Assembly (NCBI GenBank): GCA_031002005.1
Contig: CM061920.1
Coordinates: forward strand, 53,856,610-53,920,609
Direction of reading: 5' to 3'
Source: Vandiemenella viatica
Lineage: Eukaryota > Arthropoda > Insecta > Orthoptera > Morabidae
DNA: 64,000 nt
The translations under genes and the position numbers were made by a program. Every line of letters begins with the position of its first letter. Position 1 is the first letter of the stretch. Below the pieces are notes generated by a model. The model saw only the letters and a list, made by a program, of their open reading frames with translations. It was not told where the DNA came from and made no database searches. Shown here piece after piece: positions 1-11,191 of this stretch.

Positions 1-1415
1 CTACGGGAATACGGCTTGAAAGCTGTGAAAACTCACTGCCTTACCATTTTTTACTAGCTAAAAACACGCTTTGTGGTGGCTCGCGAAGTTTTTTTTAATA
101 AGAAATATTGTATGCTATTAAAGAAATTAAATAATAATAATTAGAATATAAATATTTAAACTTCACGAACTATTATTAAAAACCTTGTTTTTAATTTGTT
201 GACAATAAATAATTGGGCACATTTATAGGAAGAGACATCTTTAAATAATTTTAAGAAAGAATTTAATTTGCATTTAATCATATACAAAATTTCTCATTTG
301 AGTTTCTTGCTGACTTCTACACTTTAGTAGTGTCATTAGTGTAAGGAGAACGTTTGCCTAAAAAAAAAATTCTGAACTACGCACTCAACCTGCGTCCTAC
401 GTAAGTGAAGAATAACAGAAAGTGTGTACTACAGTATATACCACGAACAAATGGGAGAATGCACCAGATGGCGGAACTGTTAGCATAGTAATTGAATTGC
501 TTACAAACATTTAAACTTCATTTCTGTCCAGCAATTTTCTAAAGTTTCTCACTTGCTTTCACCTTCAAACATTTTTACGCTAGATACAGAACGTGTGACC
601 ATATTGTAATGCATATTTACTGTGAAATTCTCTACCGGATAATGAATGCAATTTCTTGTAGAAACAATGACAGATACCGTACAGCCAATTACACCAACTG
701 CGGACGCGTATTATTTTTCTGTTTTCAGTAGAGGAATTAAAGTTTTGCTTTAACGTTTCTGGACAGGGTATGCTAAAGCGTGGTTAGACGGGCAGAAAAT
801 ATGCCTCGTGTATTGCACGCATATAAGACAGAAACTGCTCTTCTTGAAGAACATTGTCAAATGAAAATAATCCTCTTTTTCCACTTACCTCGATGTGAAT
901 AATGTTATAAGTCTCGAATATTTTGAGCACAATTCGTCATTTCAGTTCATCAAAAAGTCATGACACACAGTTCGGTAGCAATATCACAGAGTACACGCAG
1001 TCCAGTGCTGGCTGGCTGATTGTCCAACATTTCCAAATATCAGAACTCCGGCAGACTTTGTCTACAGAGATGTAATTATCACGCAGTACTGGGCATTTGA
1101 GTTGACAGGAGAACAATACAGAAAAATACGTAATATTTTTATAAATATATGGTGATGAAAACAGCTTTCTTTGAGACTGTTCACAGAAAGAAGTTAGTTT
1201 AATCTATGGCTCGGTGTCATTTTGCGTGGAGTCACTATCACTGACGCTTTGAAATGCAGGCAGTATGTTTTACCCGTTAAACCATTTTCATTCCCTCAAT
1301 ATGGAGTGTTTTATTTTGTACATATAATTTAATTATTTAGTAAGGTTCTTTCAACAGTTCAGTTTGTGCCAAATTTGAGAAGGAAACAAAGCAAGAAGAT
1401 ACAACAGTATTAATG
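1..1415. other. AT-rich stretch without recognised genes
   Basis: No protein family, splice-bounded exon or repeat family was recognised. Open frames are short and interrupted. It may be intron or intergenic DNA. Confidence 0.5.
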
Positions 1416-1544
1416 AAATGCTCTCGGGTAATTAGCCGAGTTAAGCAAGTGTTATCACTCGATATATCTTCGACAGAAGGTGGCGACAGTGAATATGATC
1501 GCAGAAATATCGTGTGATAACATTTGCTTAACCCGAGAGCATTT
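1416..1544. mobile_element. Foldback (MITE-like) element
   Basis: The ends are inverted copies of each other. The left arm starts AAATGCTCTCGGGT and the right arm ends with its reverse complement, and the complementarity continues inward through the TGTTATCAC and CGATAT blocks. The left arm carries about 12 extra bases (1430-1441) that the right arm lacks. No coding capacity. The family is not recognised and no clear target duplication is seen. Confidence 0.6.
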
Positions 1545-2383
1545 AATAAATTCTCAGAGCCATGAGAAACTGCGTTCTTATGTAGTACAGTATTAATCGA
1601 ATAATAATAAAGGACTGAAGCCATATTCTGGCAACCGTTCCAGCTTGATGCAGTGTGGGCAGGCCTCCAGGTCTTCCTGCTGGACCGTTCATCACAATGT
1701 GGCCAGTGGTTTGTATTCCACAATCTTCACAGGGCCTCTACTTATATGCTGTTGCGTTTCGCACTGCGTGTTCTATGTGAAACCTATTAATTTGAAACCA
1801 AAGTCGCCTAGGACGGTCGAGCTGTAGATCACAGGTCGTCGGATCTTTTATATGCCCACAAGTGTATGAGCTTTGGCTTCCCGCACCTTTCACTACTCTA
1901 CAGACCAGTTGCTATTCTTCAGCTTGACTGCTTCCGTACGGGCTGGTGTCCTTGATATTAACCGTGTACAAGACAGGTGGAAAACGTCACTATGGAGAGG
2001 TAACATGGTGTTTTCCTCTACTCTTTCCCACTCTCTAGAGAGGATTGGTGGAGTGTTTGAAAGTACTGGCAGCCTGCATAGTAGGGATGACACTCATTGT
2101 TTTCATAGAGGTGTTGAGCTGAGTGTACCATTCCGCGTTCAAAGTATGTTAATTCATGTCGTGCTGCCGTAGTCACGTGATAAAACCTTCCACACGACTC
2201 ACGAGAGTACAAATGAAAGCTCCGACAATGCACGACACATTTAATGCGGTGTTACTGCCAGCTGGATGTTTCAATCTTCCCAACCCAATACTTTTGGCAC
2301 TTCAGTGTATGAAGCAGATAACTGAGGTTTCAAAAGGTGTGTTAGAGTGAAGAGGTTTGCTGGAAGTACGACTAAATGGAGCA
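1545..2383. other. No recognised feature
   Basis: Open frames of 60-99 codons lie on both strands around 1870-2230. They show no known motif and are probably chance. Confidence 0.4.
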
Positions 2384-2420
2384 TTGCATCAGATTAGTCC
2401 AGAGACTGATGACAGCAAAG
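2384..2420 (+). mobile_element. Short RTE-type LINE 3' tail
   Basis: The segment with AGACTGATGACAGCAAAG matches the last bases of the RTE-type LINE copies at 29.2, 30.2 and 60.1 kb (AAAGACTGACGACAGC before the A tail). It is an extreme 5' truncation or a decayed scrap. Confidence 0.45.
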
Positions 2421-2534
2421 AAGAGAAACTTGGTTTGTTGGGAACCATTTTACGGCAGTCCTCCGATTGGCTGCTCCGTTCGTGATCCAGGTAGAGGGTC
2501 GCTACAGATGGCTGTTACTTCCGTAAGGAAACCA

Positions 2535-2777
2535 TTTTTTTTTTACTTATGGCTTTACGCCTCGTCGACGTCGAGGTCATTAGAGGCGGGATGGGACTGG
2601 GGACAAGGAATGGGAAGAAATTCGGTCATGGCCTTTTTGAAGGAAGCATCCTGGCATTCGCCTGGATTGATTTGGAGAAACCATGGAAAACCCAAATCTG
2701 GATGCCCGGACGGGGATTCGAACCGGCGTCCTCCCGAATGCGAGGCCAGAACGATAACGGCTCACCCACCACGCTCG
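2535..2777 (-). mobile_element. tRNA-derived SINE, family A, with target-site duplication
   Basis: Reading the minus strand, a tRNA-like head with B box GGTTCGAATCC (complement near 2715) is followed by a body with CCAAATC, CCAGGCGAATGC and GGCCATG blocks, then GACCTCGACGTCGACGAGGC and an A tail (T run at 2535-2544). The 12-bp direct repeat GTAAGGAAACCA flanks it at 2523-2534 and 2778-2789, the mark of LINE-driven insertion. It has no protein product; open frames through it are artefacts. It lies head-to-head with the family B SINE that follows. Confidence 0.85.
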
Positions 2778-2793
2778 GTAAGGAAACCAAGTT

Positions 2794-2950
2794 TGCCGGC
2801 CTTGGTAGCGTAGGAACTAGAGTACTTGCTCCGCGTGCCGAAGGTCGCCGGTTCGAGCCCGGTCTAGAGAATGGGTGTTTAAGTGTTGTGTGTGTGTGAA
2901 TGTCTTGTCCGTCGTGTAGTGTCCATGTATTAATAGTTAGTAGTAACAAT
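2794..2950 (+). mobile_element. tRNA-derived SINE, family B
   Basis: It starts GCCGGCCTTGGTAGCG (A-box-like) and has a T-arm-like B box GCCGGTTCGAGCCCGGTC near 2850, then a body with GTGTTTAAGTGTTGTGTGTG. A second copy lies inverted at 15841-15965 and a scrap at 40315-40371. The head folds like a tRNA T arm, but the body shows it is a retroposon and not a tRNA gene. The 3' boundary is uncertain. Confidence 0.7.
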
Positions 2951-3114
2951 ATATACTGGAGAAACTGATACACTGGAAAAATCATTGAGCCATTTAAAAA
3001 ATAAAAATAAGTTTCCCTGGCGCTGCTACAGTAGACTTTTTGTATTTTGGCCCCATATAAACATCGAGAATTCGCTGCAAGCAACTGCATGAGAGAGTGC
3101 TATAGTGTCTTGTT

Positions 3115-3300
3115 GATGAACGGTTACTAAAGGCGCATTGGTACTGTTGATGGTGATTTATCTGCCGGATGGGGACGTTAAGCCAGGTATCTTTCGGAAG
3201 AGTAGGCCTGAATGGACCGGAACTGGATTTCACGCTCTCCCTTCTTTTATCTCTCATCCGTGCACCAACAACACTCTACAGCGAACACACACACTATAAC
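3115..3300 (+). mobile_element. Interspersed repeat, family H, 5'-truncated
   Basis: The block CTTTCGGAAGAGTAGGC, the following CTGAATGGACCGG, and the CACACACACTATAACAATCATG tail match the longer copy at 57765-58120 in the same order. That copy has a tRNA-like promoter block, so this is probably a truncated SINE. No coding capacity. Confidence 0.55.
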
Positions 3301-4720
3301 AATCATGTGTACTTGTAACAATGCTTACAGACACTGTCACACTGGGGAAACCAACCCAGTTCATCTGCCAGATGATGCCGTGTAGAGTTAAACAACCCCC
3401 ATGCTAACCACCTACGGACGATACGGGCAAGCTGTTCAAAAGAAGACGTACATATAGCATAGTTAAAATCCACAGTAATTTGTTTGGCTAGCATTGCTGT
3501 ATGCAATATAGCGAGCTTTTATTTGCTCTGAGCATCGTATGGCGAGAAAGCGGCACCCGACGGACCGATCAAGATAGCGAGCAACTTTCTCGCGACAAGA
3601 CTTACGGCTGAACGGACAAGTTCAAGAGGTATGTAGTGTCTCGGTGTGCGGCGAGCAACTGTTGTACAGTTCATTGGAGGAAACCAATCACGAGGTCTTA
3701 AAATAGCCTGTCTGTCCAGTTTGCGTTGGAATATATAGACTATTATAAATCTGTGTTCAGACATCACGCAAAAACTACAGGATCAATTTTAATGGAGTTT
3801 TCACAGTTTTAAAGTTTGTAGTCTGGCTTAAAATATAGTACGTCTCATGAGCCTACGTGACAGGGTAAACGAGCAAGTAATGACTGTTCTTTTGTAGCAC
3901 GAACAGATAGTTGCCACAGACCACTTCTTTGCGATATAATCAACAAATATCACACTACAACACAGATAAAAACTGCGCCCTTTAATATTATTTTTGAATA
4001 AGTAACCCTGGTTATTTACTTCTTCAGTTTTTTTTTTTATTTTTTTATCAGAATACTAGGGCAACATCAATCAAACTATCACACCAAATACCAAAAGGAA
4101 TCGGATTATTACATACTCCAAAGTCAGCGTGGGCAAAGCAGTTCAAAATGTATATTCTCTGTATAAAGAAACATCTTGGCCTAATGTATTGGCGAATCTT
4201 GTTTTTATGTCACTGTTGTGACCAGCGTGATTGTAAGCAAACAGCTGAGAAACAGGCAACGAATTCGGCCCCTCAGATTTATAAAACTCTGCTAGATTCG
4301 CTGGCAACTTATCCGTTAAAGTTAAAAGAAAATAATTACTTTTTGTGTCATTGATAGACCAATATGAACTGGTAATAAATTTAAATATCTTGAACTATGA
4401 GTCTGATATTTATACAGTCATAAAAACGTAGTGAACGATTTTTCGGTGCTGCGTAATGAATTTGCCCTGAGAAAATGAGAACTTGTGCGATTACGCTTTG
4501 CTCTTAAGAAGAATTTTACAGTTTCGTAACTGGATAATTCTTAAATAAAAGAGAAACAATATGCATTTTAGTCGCGTGTGTAGTGAGATGTTCACAAGTT
4601 AGAATACAAATGGTTCCCTACTGTTAGAATGTTGCTTAAAATTTCTCCTCTTGTGCCAATAGAGAAATCGACACTGTCCTCACCGCAAGAAATATTGGTT
4701 GACGGAAGATGTATACATTT
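3301..4720. other. AT-rich stretch without recognised genes
   Basis: Short frames only, with no repeat family or domain recognised. A T-rich tract lies at 4027-4047. Confidence 0.4.
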
Positions 4721-4724
4721 GAAA

Positions 4725-5225
4725 ACACTAGCAGGAGATTCGAAGGAACCGCGAGAGATTGCTGCATGGAGTATTAGGAAGCCGCCTCCAGGGAGAACAA
4801 TGATCTGCGAATATAAAAGAGCGCGGAGGAGCTGGGGCTCGTACAGTGTGCTGCAAAGTGCATCTTTCTCGGTTGCAACATTTGGGCGGCAATTTGTCAT
4901 CGTGATTAATAGCCCTGCACGCCTGGCGGTTGCGAAGGCTGGAGTCCTGGACGCTGGATGCTCACCTTCGCGTTTAATGAGATGCCAGCCAGGCCAGCGT
5001 AACCGAAAACCCGGCCACAGTTTCTTGTTTCCCCGCTGCGTGGCCCGTATGTCGCCGCGTGTGTACTCGTCAGCTCTGCCCGCGAGCGCTTTGTAACGAT
5101 TACACGAGTGACAAAGAGGCGTAATCCTGCGACACACGCCTGCTGACATTCGACTAATGTCGCGCTGCCCTGCCCGTTACGACGCCCTCCGTTCTTTACG
5201 GGCGAGACACAAGTTGGTAGTGGAA
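4725..5225. other. GC/CpG-rich island with long open frames on both strands
   Basis: By eye this is much richer in G+C and CpG than its surroundings. Open frames of 155 codons (+, 4629-5096) and 185 codons (-, 4592-5149) overlap it. Neither translation shows a domain, signal peptide or membrane segment I recognise, and open frames on both strands are expected when stop codons are rare in GC-rich DNA. It could be a host promoter or first exon, or a decayed GC-rich repeat. Coding status is unproven. Confidence 0.35.
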
Positions 5226-5552
5226 TGCGACGAGTGCTGGGTTGAGGTATTCATCATATTTATTCTGGTTCTTAGGGTCAGTGACACCGTCCAGGTGATT
5301 AAGATGCGGGCGAAAGTTGAACGGTGCCAACAGTTGCAGTTGCAAAGTCACTGCATACATAAATAGCACTACGAGGTACCGTACAGCTAGAATGTTTTCG
5401 GTTTCGCACAGGGATGGCATGCTGTCAATGCATTTAAAAAAAATACTAATATACTTATGAATGTAACAAACTTGAAGTTCAATAGGACTACAGTACTGTA
5501 GCGTAATTCTTCGTATTCTTCGTTTTAGACTATTCATCACCCAGCAAAGTAG

Positions 5553-5770
5553 TGGTTTGGTGGCTCAGTGGTTAAAGCGTCCGACTAGAGATCGGAAGGT
5601 CTCGGTTCCGTGGGGATTTTGAAAGACTCTTAACCCGACCTTCACCTCTGACACAGCTAACTGTGTAATGTGAAGCAAGCCAGAACACTTCAGTGCTTCG
5701 GATTCCACGTTAAACTGGAAGTCCTCTCAGCGCCGACGCTACGATTCTCGGGACCCGTGTAAGCGTTTTT
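5553..5770 (+). mobile_element. tRNA-Ser-like SINE, family C
   Basis: The head GTGGCTCAGTGGTTAAAGCG resembles a tRNA D arm with A box. It is followed by CCGA-CTAGAGA-TCGG, a perfect 4-bp anticodon-like stem with an AGA loop triplet (serine-like), then a B-box-like CTCGGTTCC. The body reads TTAACCCGACCTTCACCTC, TGTGAAG, GCCAGAACACTTC, GGATTCCACGTTAAACTGG. Other copies are at 6430-6645 (-), 6905-7068 (+) and 25224-25450 (-). A C run at 5772-5784 follows. Confidence 0.7.
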
Positions 5771-5939
5771 AGCCCCCCCCCCCCTCCCCTTTCCGACAAA
5801 ACTAATTATTTTTACTTATTACCTTGAAAAAGTGATAAAATAACTGGCGATTACTGTAGAAGTATTCTAGCTCAATTGGATGAAAAAATTCCAGAGAAGA
5901 GAGTTGAAATCGAAATTAAAAAATTATCTTTTATCCGGT

Positions 5940-6138
5940 TTTTTTTTGCTTATTGCTTTACGCCTCGTCGACGCCGATGTCATTAGAGGCGGGAAAGGGG
6001 GACAAGGAACGGGAAGGAATTAGGCCATGGCTTTTTGAAGGAAGCATCCCGGCATTCGCCTGGCGTGATTTGGGGCAACCATGGTAAATCCAAATCTGGA
6101 TGCTCAGACGGGAATTCGAACCCGCACCCTCCTGCATG
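5940..6138 (-). mobile_element. SINE family A, head-truncated
   Basis: The T run, CGCCTCGTCGACG, ATTAGAGGCGGGA, GGAATTAGGCCATGG and the B-box complement ATTCGAACC appear in the order of family A reversed. The final head segment (A box) is missing; the match stops after CTGCATGCG. Confidence 0.75.
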
Positions 6139-6429
6139 CGTGTCTTTCATCCGGGTAGTGCAAATGCTCTCAAACGTTCTTTGGGAATAGGAAAACTGAG
6201 GCCTCTGAAGTACGTAACATCTCTGTTGGTCAGATCTGGCTCTCTCTGCCCCCACTCCCCCACCTATTTCAAAATCTAAAATAAGTTTTGGATGGAAAAT
6301 GTATTTACGCTAATGATGAAGTGACCAAATAATAGACGGCATTGTCGACCGAGAGAACCAGAAGGACTGTTCGCCTGCCAAATTACCGAATTTTCAATTT
6401 GCCGCCTAATGCACCTCTTATCATGGGTA

Positions 6430-6645
6430 TCTAACTTAACCTGGTAATGCTACTGGGTATAGGTACCTACAGTTTAACGTGGACTCTTAACAACAGAAGC
6501 GTTCTGGCATTCTCACATTACACAACAAGCCGTTGCAGTGGTGAAGGTCGGGTTAAGGGCCATTCAATACCCCTGCCGAGACAGGGGTTCGAACGCGGGA
6601 CCTTTCTATCTCGTCAGACACCTTAACCACTCGCGGATGTGATAG
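6430..6645 (-). mobile_element. SINE family C
   Basis: Reverse copy of the 5553 element: TTTAACGTGGACTC, GCGTTCTGGCATT, GTGAAGGTCGGGTTAAGGGC, a B-box complement GGGGTTCGAACGC and an A-box complement near TTAACCACTCGC. Its B box is better preserved than that of the 5553 copy. Confidence 0.7.
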
Positions 6646-6904
6646 TGATGTCAGTTAGGTATTTTCAAACAATTGAGGTTGAATTTTCGGGATGTAATCC
6701 ATTTATTGAAGAAACTTTGTAAGTGAAATTGTGCAGGTACAAAAAAAACGTATTTTTAGACTAAAAAAGTCACTATTTCGCTGATAGGCCAAAAACATGC
6801 GCCCGTAAGTATTTCTTGTAATGTATCGCGGCCTTTCTTCCAAGAAGGCAGTAAGCTATGCCGTGCACAGGTACTTTCATGTTACAGGAGGAAACAGCTG
6901 TAAC

Positions 6905-7068
6905 CTGAACAAATCCTCTGTGCACGCCGACTGGAGATCGAAACGTCTCCGTGTCTTGGCGGTGATTTTCAGAGGCCCTTAACCCGACCTCCACCTCTGC
7001 CACAGCCTGCTGCAACATGTGAAGTACGCCAGAACGCTTCCGTGGTTGGGATTCCACGTTAATCTTGC
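6905..7068 (+). mobile_element. SINE family C, 5'-truncated and diverged
   Basis: It starts inside the anticodon-like stem (CGACTGGAGATCG) and continues through CTTAACCCGACCTCCACC, TGTGAAGTACGCCAGAACG and GGGATTCCACGTTAA. The A box is absent. Confidence 0.6.
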
Positions 7069-7620
7069 ACTATATCTTTAGAGAAGCGTGTACTGGCATA
7101 ACGCTGTAGACATTCGTCCCAATGAAACGATATGCCAGCTGGAGCAGAAGTAACTGTGATTAATACTGCATTTCTAGATGCAGTGCTTATGTTGTCAATT
7201 TTCTCGGGGTCTAAGTAGGGTTATTAAACTTTATCTTGAGTGGAGATGGTAGGGGAGGGGGGCAGCCGCCTGTCAGCACCATTCGGCTGCCTATCACGTC
7301 AGCGAATTAGACTTTTTGCATCCACCTTATTCAGACAAACAGGTCACTGCACGGTACATCAGACATCAAATAACAGTCCTCTCCATCACACGCTGCCGAC
7401 CTTCGGGCTTTTGTTGTGTTTCACCACGAGGCTCGCCGTGTTGTGTTACCAATTCAAGGTGTGTTCCATCCTGACGTCATTCAACTGTAATTTCGGTACA
7501 GTGATATTAAAAAGGATTGCGAGGAACAATATGCTGTTCTGTGTGGCCTGCCAGTGATTTATTTAATAATCTGCACCAGACGGATACTGTCTTCGTGGCA
7601 GGTGCTGATAGAATCTTTTT

Positions 7621-7622
<2 letters not shown>
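7069..7622. other. No recognised feature
   Basis: A frame of 105 codons (7240-7557, +) has no recognised motif. No repeat family was identified. Confidence 0.35.

Positions 7623-7663
<41 letters not shown>
7623..7663. repeat. (TA)n microsatellite
   Basis: About 20 uninterrupted TA dinucleotides. It is probably polymorphic in length and can form a cruciform. Confidence 0.95.
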
Positions 7664-7671
<8 letters not shown>

Positions 7672-7959
7672 ATCTAATCACCTTGTTTACAAGGTATTCA
7701 CAATGGCATATTCACAGTAAAATATCGACTTAGTTACAGCAAGAAGAAAAATTAGAATTTTAATAAACGTAGCGAGATTGTTTTGAGGTTTATTTAATTT
7801 AATTTCAATTGCAATGGAACACACACGCTCCGTACATTGCCACCTGTCCCTAAAGAACAATCTTCCTATGTCTTCATTTCTTTCATTCTTCCTTCCACTT
7901 CTTTTATTTCTCCAGCTACCTACGCCTACCCTTTACAACTATTTTCGTAGGTAATTTAT

Positions 7960-8162
7960 TCAAGTGCCAGCTTATGGCCATCTCTTCCCTTCCATGTAGA
8001 ACTCCTAATCTTTCTTCTGATATCCATCCATACACTATCGCGATTACAAGCCTTGAACAAACCAAACACTCTTGACACCCGTCTTTTGTCTTTCAATGAC
8101 TCGTAACCCAGTTCCTTCAGAATGATCCTTTCAGTGGTGCATACTATGTTTGAACGAGCCAC
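7960..8162 (-). mobile_element. CR1/L2-like LINE, ORF2 C-terminal fragment
   Basis: The minus-strand translation includes ILKELGYESLKDKRRVSRV and ends HKLALE. Both blocks recur in the LINE copies at 42.3-43.0 and 62.6 kb and in the split copy at 19.2-21.3 kb. They lie C-terminal to the reverse transcriptase domain of a non-LTR retrotransposon. Both ends are truncated. The clade assignment is tentative. Confidence 0.65.
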
Positions 8163-8835
8163 AATTCTGACTAAATTTACATTAAAAAGATTTAATTAAT
8201 TTTCCAAACAATGAATCATGACTATTATTTTTTTCTCCTCGATCCGGCCATGTAAGGAGCACGCGCCCCTGTTGTATACAGCTGGACAGTGTGAAAGGTG
8301 AGAGGGGCGAAGGATTTGCCTCCTGCCCGAATTCAAACCGGCTTTGTGTCTTAGGTTGTTTGTATCGCTGAAATACTCAGCTTCCAGATGTGTAAACCAG
8401 GCGAAAACGAGATCTTCTTTCTCAACGGGCGGCTCCGTTCCTTCCATCTCTCGTGTATTTGGCAGTATATCCTTAATGTGTTAATAATTCTTCATTTTTT
8501 TTGTTTCGGTATCGTAAGAAAGTCGGCACATCGCTGCTGACTGTTGCTACTGGTGTAGCGACTGTTTGGTTCGTGATAGCAACGGTTGGTGCGCCTGCTT
8601 TTTTGGCGGACGTCCGCTCGTGTGAGGGCGTCCCCATTAGTCGTGGGGACTGGTTTCAGTGCGCTGGATACTGCGAATTCGTGCTAACGGCAACACTCCA
8701 AGGACACCCAAGGGCATGGCCACCGGGCTACCAGCACAATGGAGCCCAAGCGAATGTACATAATTTGTCACGCCAGTCTTGAAAAACTTTTTCTTTTCTC
8801 TGATTTGGGCTTTACGGTGGGATTACATAATGGTA
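8163..8835. other. No recognised feature
   Basis: A tRNA-B-box-like TTCAAACC (8333-8340) sits in the middle, but no SINE body could be matched to other copies. A 93-codon frame (8501-8782, +) lacks recognisable motifs. Confidence 0.35.
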
Positions 8836-9085
8836 TTTTTTTTTTTTACTTACGGCTTTACGCCTCGTCGACGGCTAAGGTTATTAGAGGCGGGATGGGA
8901 CTTGGGACAAGGAACGGGAAGGAATTCGGCAATGGCCTTTTTTGAAGGAAGCATCTCTGCATTCGCATGGAGTGATTTGGGAAAACCAGGGAAAACCCAA
9001 ATCTGGATGCGCCGACGGGGATTCGAACCCGCGTCCTCCCGAATGCAAGGCCAGAACGTTAACCGTTCCCCCACCACGCTCGGTG
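8836..9085 (-). mobile_element. SINE family A, near full length
   Basis: T run 8836-8847, then the CGCCTCGTCGACGGC tail block, the GGCCATGG-equivalent region, the B-box complement GATTCGAACCCGCG and the head end CCACCACGCTCGG. The 157-codon frame crossing it is a by-product of the SINE sequence, not a gene. Confidence 0.85.
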
Positions 9086-9245
9086 AGGTAATTGTAGCCG
9101 GGAAAGATTGTGGGCAAGAAGGAATGGGAAGGTATTTGGCTGTCTCCTGCAACGCTTTCGGGAAACACGAAGTTTGGTTGGAAGAAGCGAGGATCGATCC
9201 CGCGACCTCCGTAATGCCAGGCTCGATTCGAGAAGTACGCGTTCG
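9086..9245 (-). mobile_element. Possible second tRNA-related SINE fragment
   Basis: Abutting the head of the family A copy, this has a B-box-like complement (GATCGATCCCGCGACC) and a GGAATGGGAAGG block reminiscent of the family A body. Divergence prevents a firm family assignment. Confidence 0.35.
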
Positions 9246-9427
9246 TTTTTAAAAGTATAAAACTGTGCTTACGGACAATTTATGTTTTATTCATGTTTAT
9301 TCGGACAACTTACGAAACAGTGTTTCAACGTGGTTTCCCATTGGAAGTGTTGTTGCAGCTACGATCGACACATGAAGTTAATAGAAGGTTCTACCACTTG
9401 ATCCACTTATGGTTAGCAGGCCTCCAA

Positions 9428-9612
9428 TGAAATCTCACCAAAGGGGGGGGGGGAGGGGGGGGGTCGATATAAATCTCACGTCATCTTTTTATTTCAGATT
9501 GCCGCCCTTCAAAGAACAATAGAGCTAAAAAAAAGCTCTCCAGATCTCACCAAGGGGGAGGGGGGAGTCCAGATTTACGAAACAAATGCTTACTTATTTA
9601 ATGAACGTCTCC
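9428..9612. mobile_element. Family D element, G-rich, partial
   Basis: Contains two blocks of the type ATCTCACCAA followed by long G runs (9443-9463 and 9554-9568), an ATCTCACGTCATC core, and an end ATTTAATGAACGTCTCC that corresponds to the terminus of the copies at 11586-12325 and 37630-37875. The left terminus is not preserved. No coding capacity. The G runs could form quadruplexes. Confidence 0.55.
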
Positions 9613-10941
9613 TTACTTGATTGAGGGTTGGGGTAGTTTCTTACAAAAAAACACCATAGCTTCAACTAAAAAAGACAAACGCGGATGGCAGTATTGGCTT
9701 ATGTTATTCGAACTGCAGCCAAACAGGAGGTAGTTTATTACTTCTATTGCTCCAAAAGGAAAGTTATACGTGTTTGCAGCATGTATTCTGTGAAGTTGTC
9801 GTTTCGAGCAGGCGTGGTTGAATTTTTGTCTAGCAATACAGGTCGACGAGGAGATTTGTGGATCTGATAGCATGGATGGGACGGAATATCCGGGTGTATG
9901 CGCCCGTAGTGTTGACATTTAGTTCCGTGCGAACTCTTCCAAGCCGCGTTTCACTTGTTCTTCATGTTTCTTTTGACTCGAACAAATCTGACACGGAATT
10001 GTCTTGATGCGTGTACCACCACTTCAGGTATCTAGCATAGCACATCCCATTTCTCTTACGACGGCAATGTGCTTCGACCCTGTTAAATTCTGTTGCTCCA
10101 GTGTTTCCATTCTTGAGCCACATGTCATATATTTGTGGGTGGCTATGCACTTTCCTGTATTTGTTTTCTGGGAGGTACATAGCAGACCTTGAGTGAGATA
10201 AAACCACAAAGATTTCAGTGGAAGAAGTCATAGGATAGTTTAGTGCTTCCAATATGCCGATTAGTTCTGTTGTTATTAATGGTATTAAAAACCATAAAAA
10301 AAGTAATTTGTAAAATTAAACATAGTTATAAATAGCCTTTGGCTCTAGCTTGAAGCTGTAGTTCTCTCTGTAAGACTGGCAAACGCACTTGAAACAGGGT
10401 TAGTTTGTGGATTACAACTCAGTATTAATATCTAATGAATTTAAAACAATAATTAGTTAGATACAGATTTAATGCGTTATTTATTACATGACTACGTGTC
10501 AGTAGGATATGGCACCAGAATGTTTGTTATCTCCGAAGTGTAAATGAAATAACACTGCTTGGTAATGTTGCACTTAACTCCTGCAGAATGTATTGCGCTT
10601 CTCCTGTCGACTAGATGGACAGGTCGAGTTTGCAGTGCGGTGTTGATGTAAACCATTGCTTCGCACAATCAGCGGCATCCCGGCAATCATCTCACTTGAA
10701 GCGACCACTAGGAAACACCTGTTAATAAAGTTTGCGACCACGTCCATAACTGACACTCCCATCTGTCACCACAAATCATCCCCGCCCCATCCTGCTTCAC
10801 ACGGTCAGACGCTCCGCTTAGTGCCGCAGCACTTGTTCAGATAATCACAAATCATTGGTTTAAGAAAGTGGCTCGCAGATTAACAGTGCTCTTGAACGAA
10901 GTCAAGGGCAGCGACTGGTGTCAGAATAAGTAACTACCAGT
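9613..10941. other. No recognised feature
   Basis: AT-rich with frames up to 101 codons (9613-9918, -) that lack recognisable motifs. Confidence 0.35.
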
Positions 10942-11191
10942 GCCGGCTGACCGAGTGTGGTGGGTGAACGGTCAACGCTCTGGCCTCGCACTCGGGAGGA
11001 CGCGGGTTCGAATCCCCGTCCCGCCATCCAGATCTGGATTTTTCCATGGTTTCCCCAAATCACTCCAGGCCAATGTCGGGATGCTTCCTTCAAAAAGACC
11101 ATGGCCGAATTCCTTCCCATTCTTTTCCCCAGTCCCATCCCGCCTCTAATGACCTTAGCTGTCGACAAAGCGTAAAGCAATTTAAAAAAAA
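10942..11191 (+). mobile_element. SINE family A, complete reference copy
   Basis: The best forward copy. The head starts GCCGGCTGACCGAGTG, the B box is GGGTTCGAATCC (about 11004-11015), the body has TTTCCATGGTTTCCCC, CACTCCAGGCCAATG, CTTCCTTCAAAAAG and CCATGGCCGAATTCC, and the 3' end reads GACCTTAGCTGTCGACAAAG before a short A tail. The imperfect repeat AGTGCCGG / AGTGCTGG at its edges may be a decayed target duplication. Confidence 0.85.

Noticed and set aside
2626..3090. 154-codon minus frame
   Set aside because: It runs across SINE A and SINE B and translates tRNA-like and SINE body sequence. The same peptide pieces recur at other SINE copies.
4592..5149. 185-codon minus frame as a host gene
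   Set aside because: No domain or family resemblance, no visible splice-site evidence, and an open frame lies opposite. Kept only as a candidate island.
8779..9252. 157-codon plus frame
   Set aside because: It is a translation of an antisense SINE A copy, with the same residues as seen at 2376-2899 and 46.1 kb.
10980..11040. Functional tRNA genes at the SINE heads
   Set aside because: B boxes are good, but acceptor stems do not close and each head is followed by a conserved SINE body and A tail.
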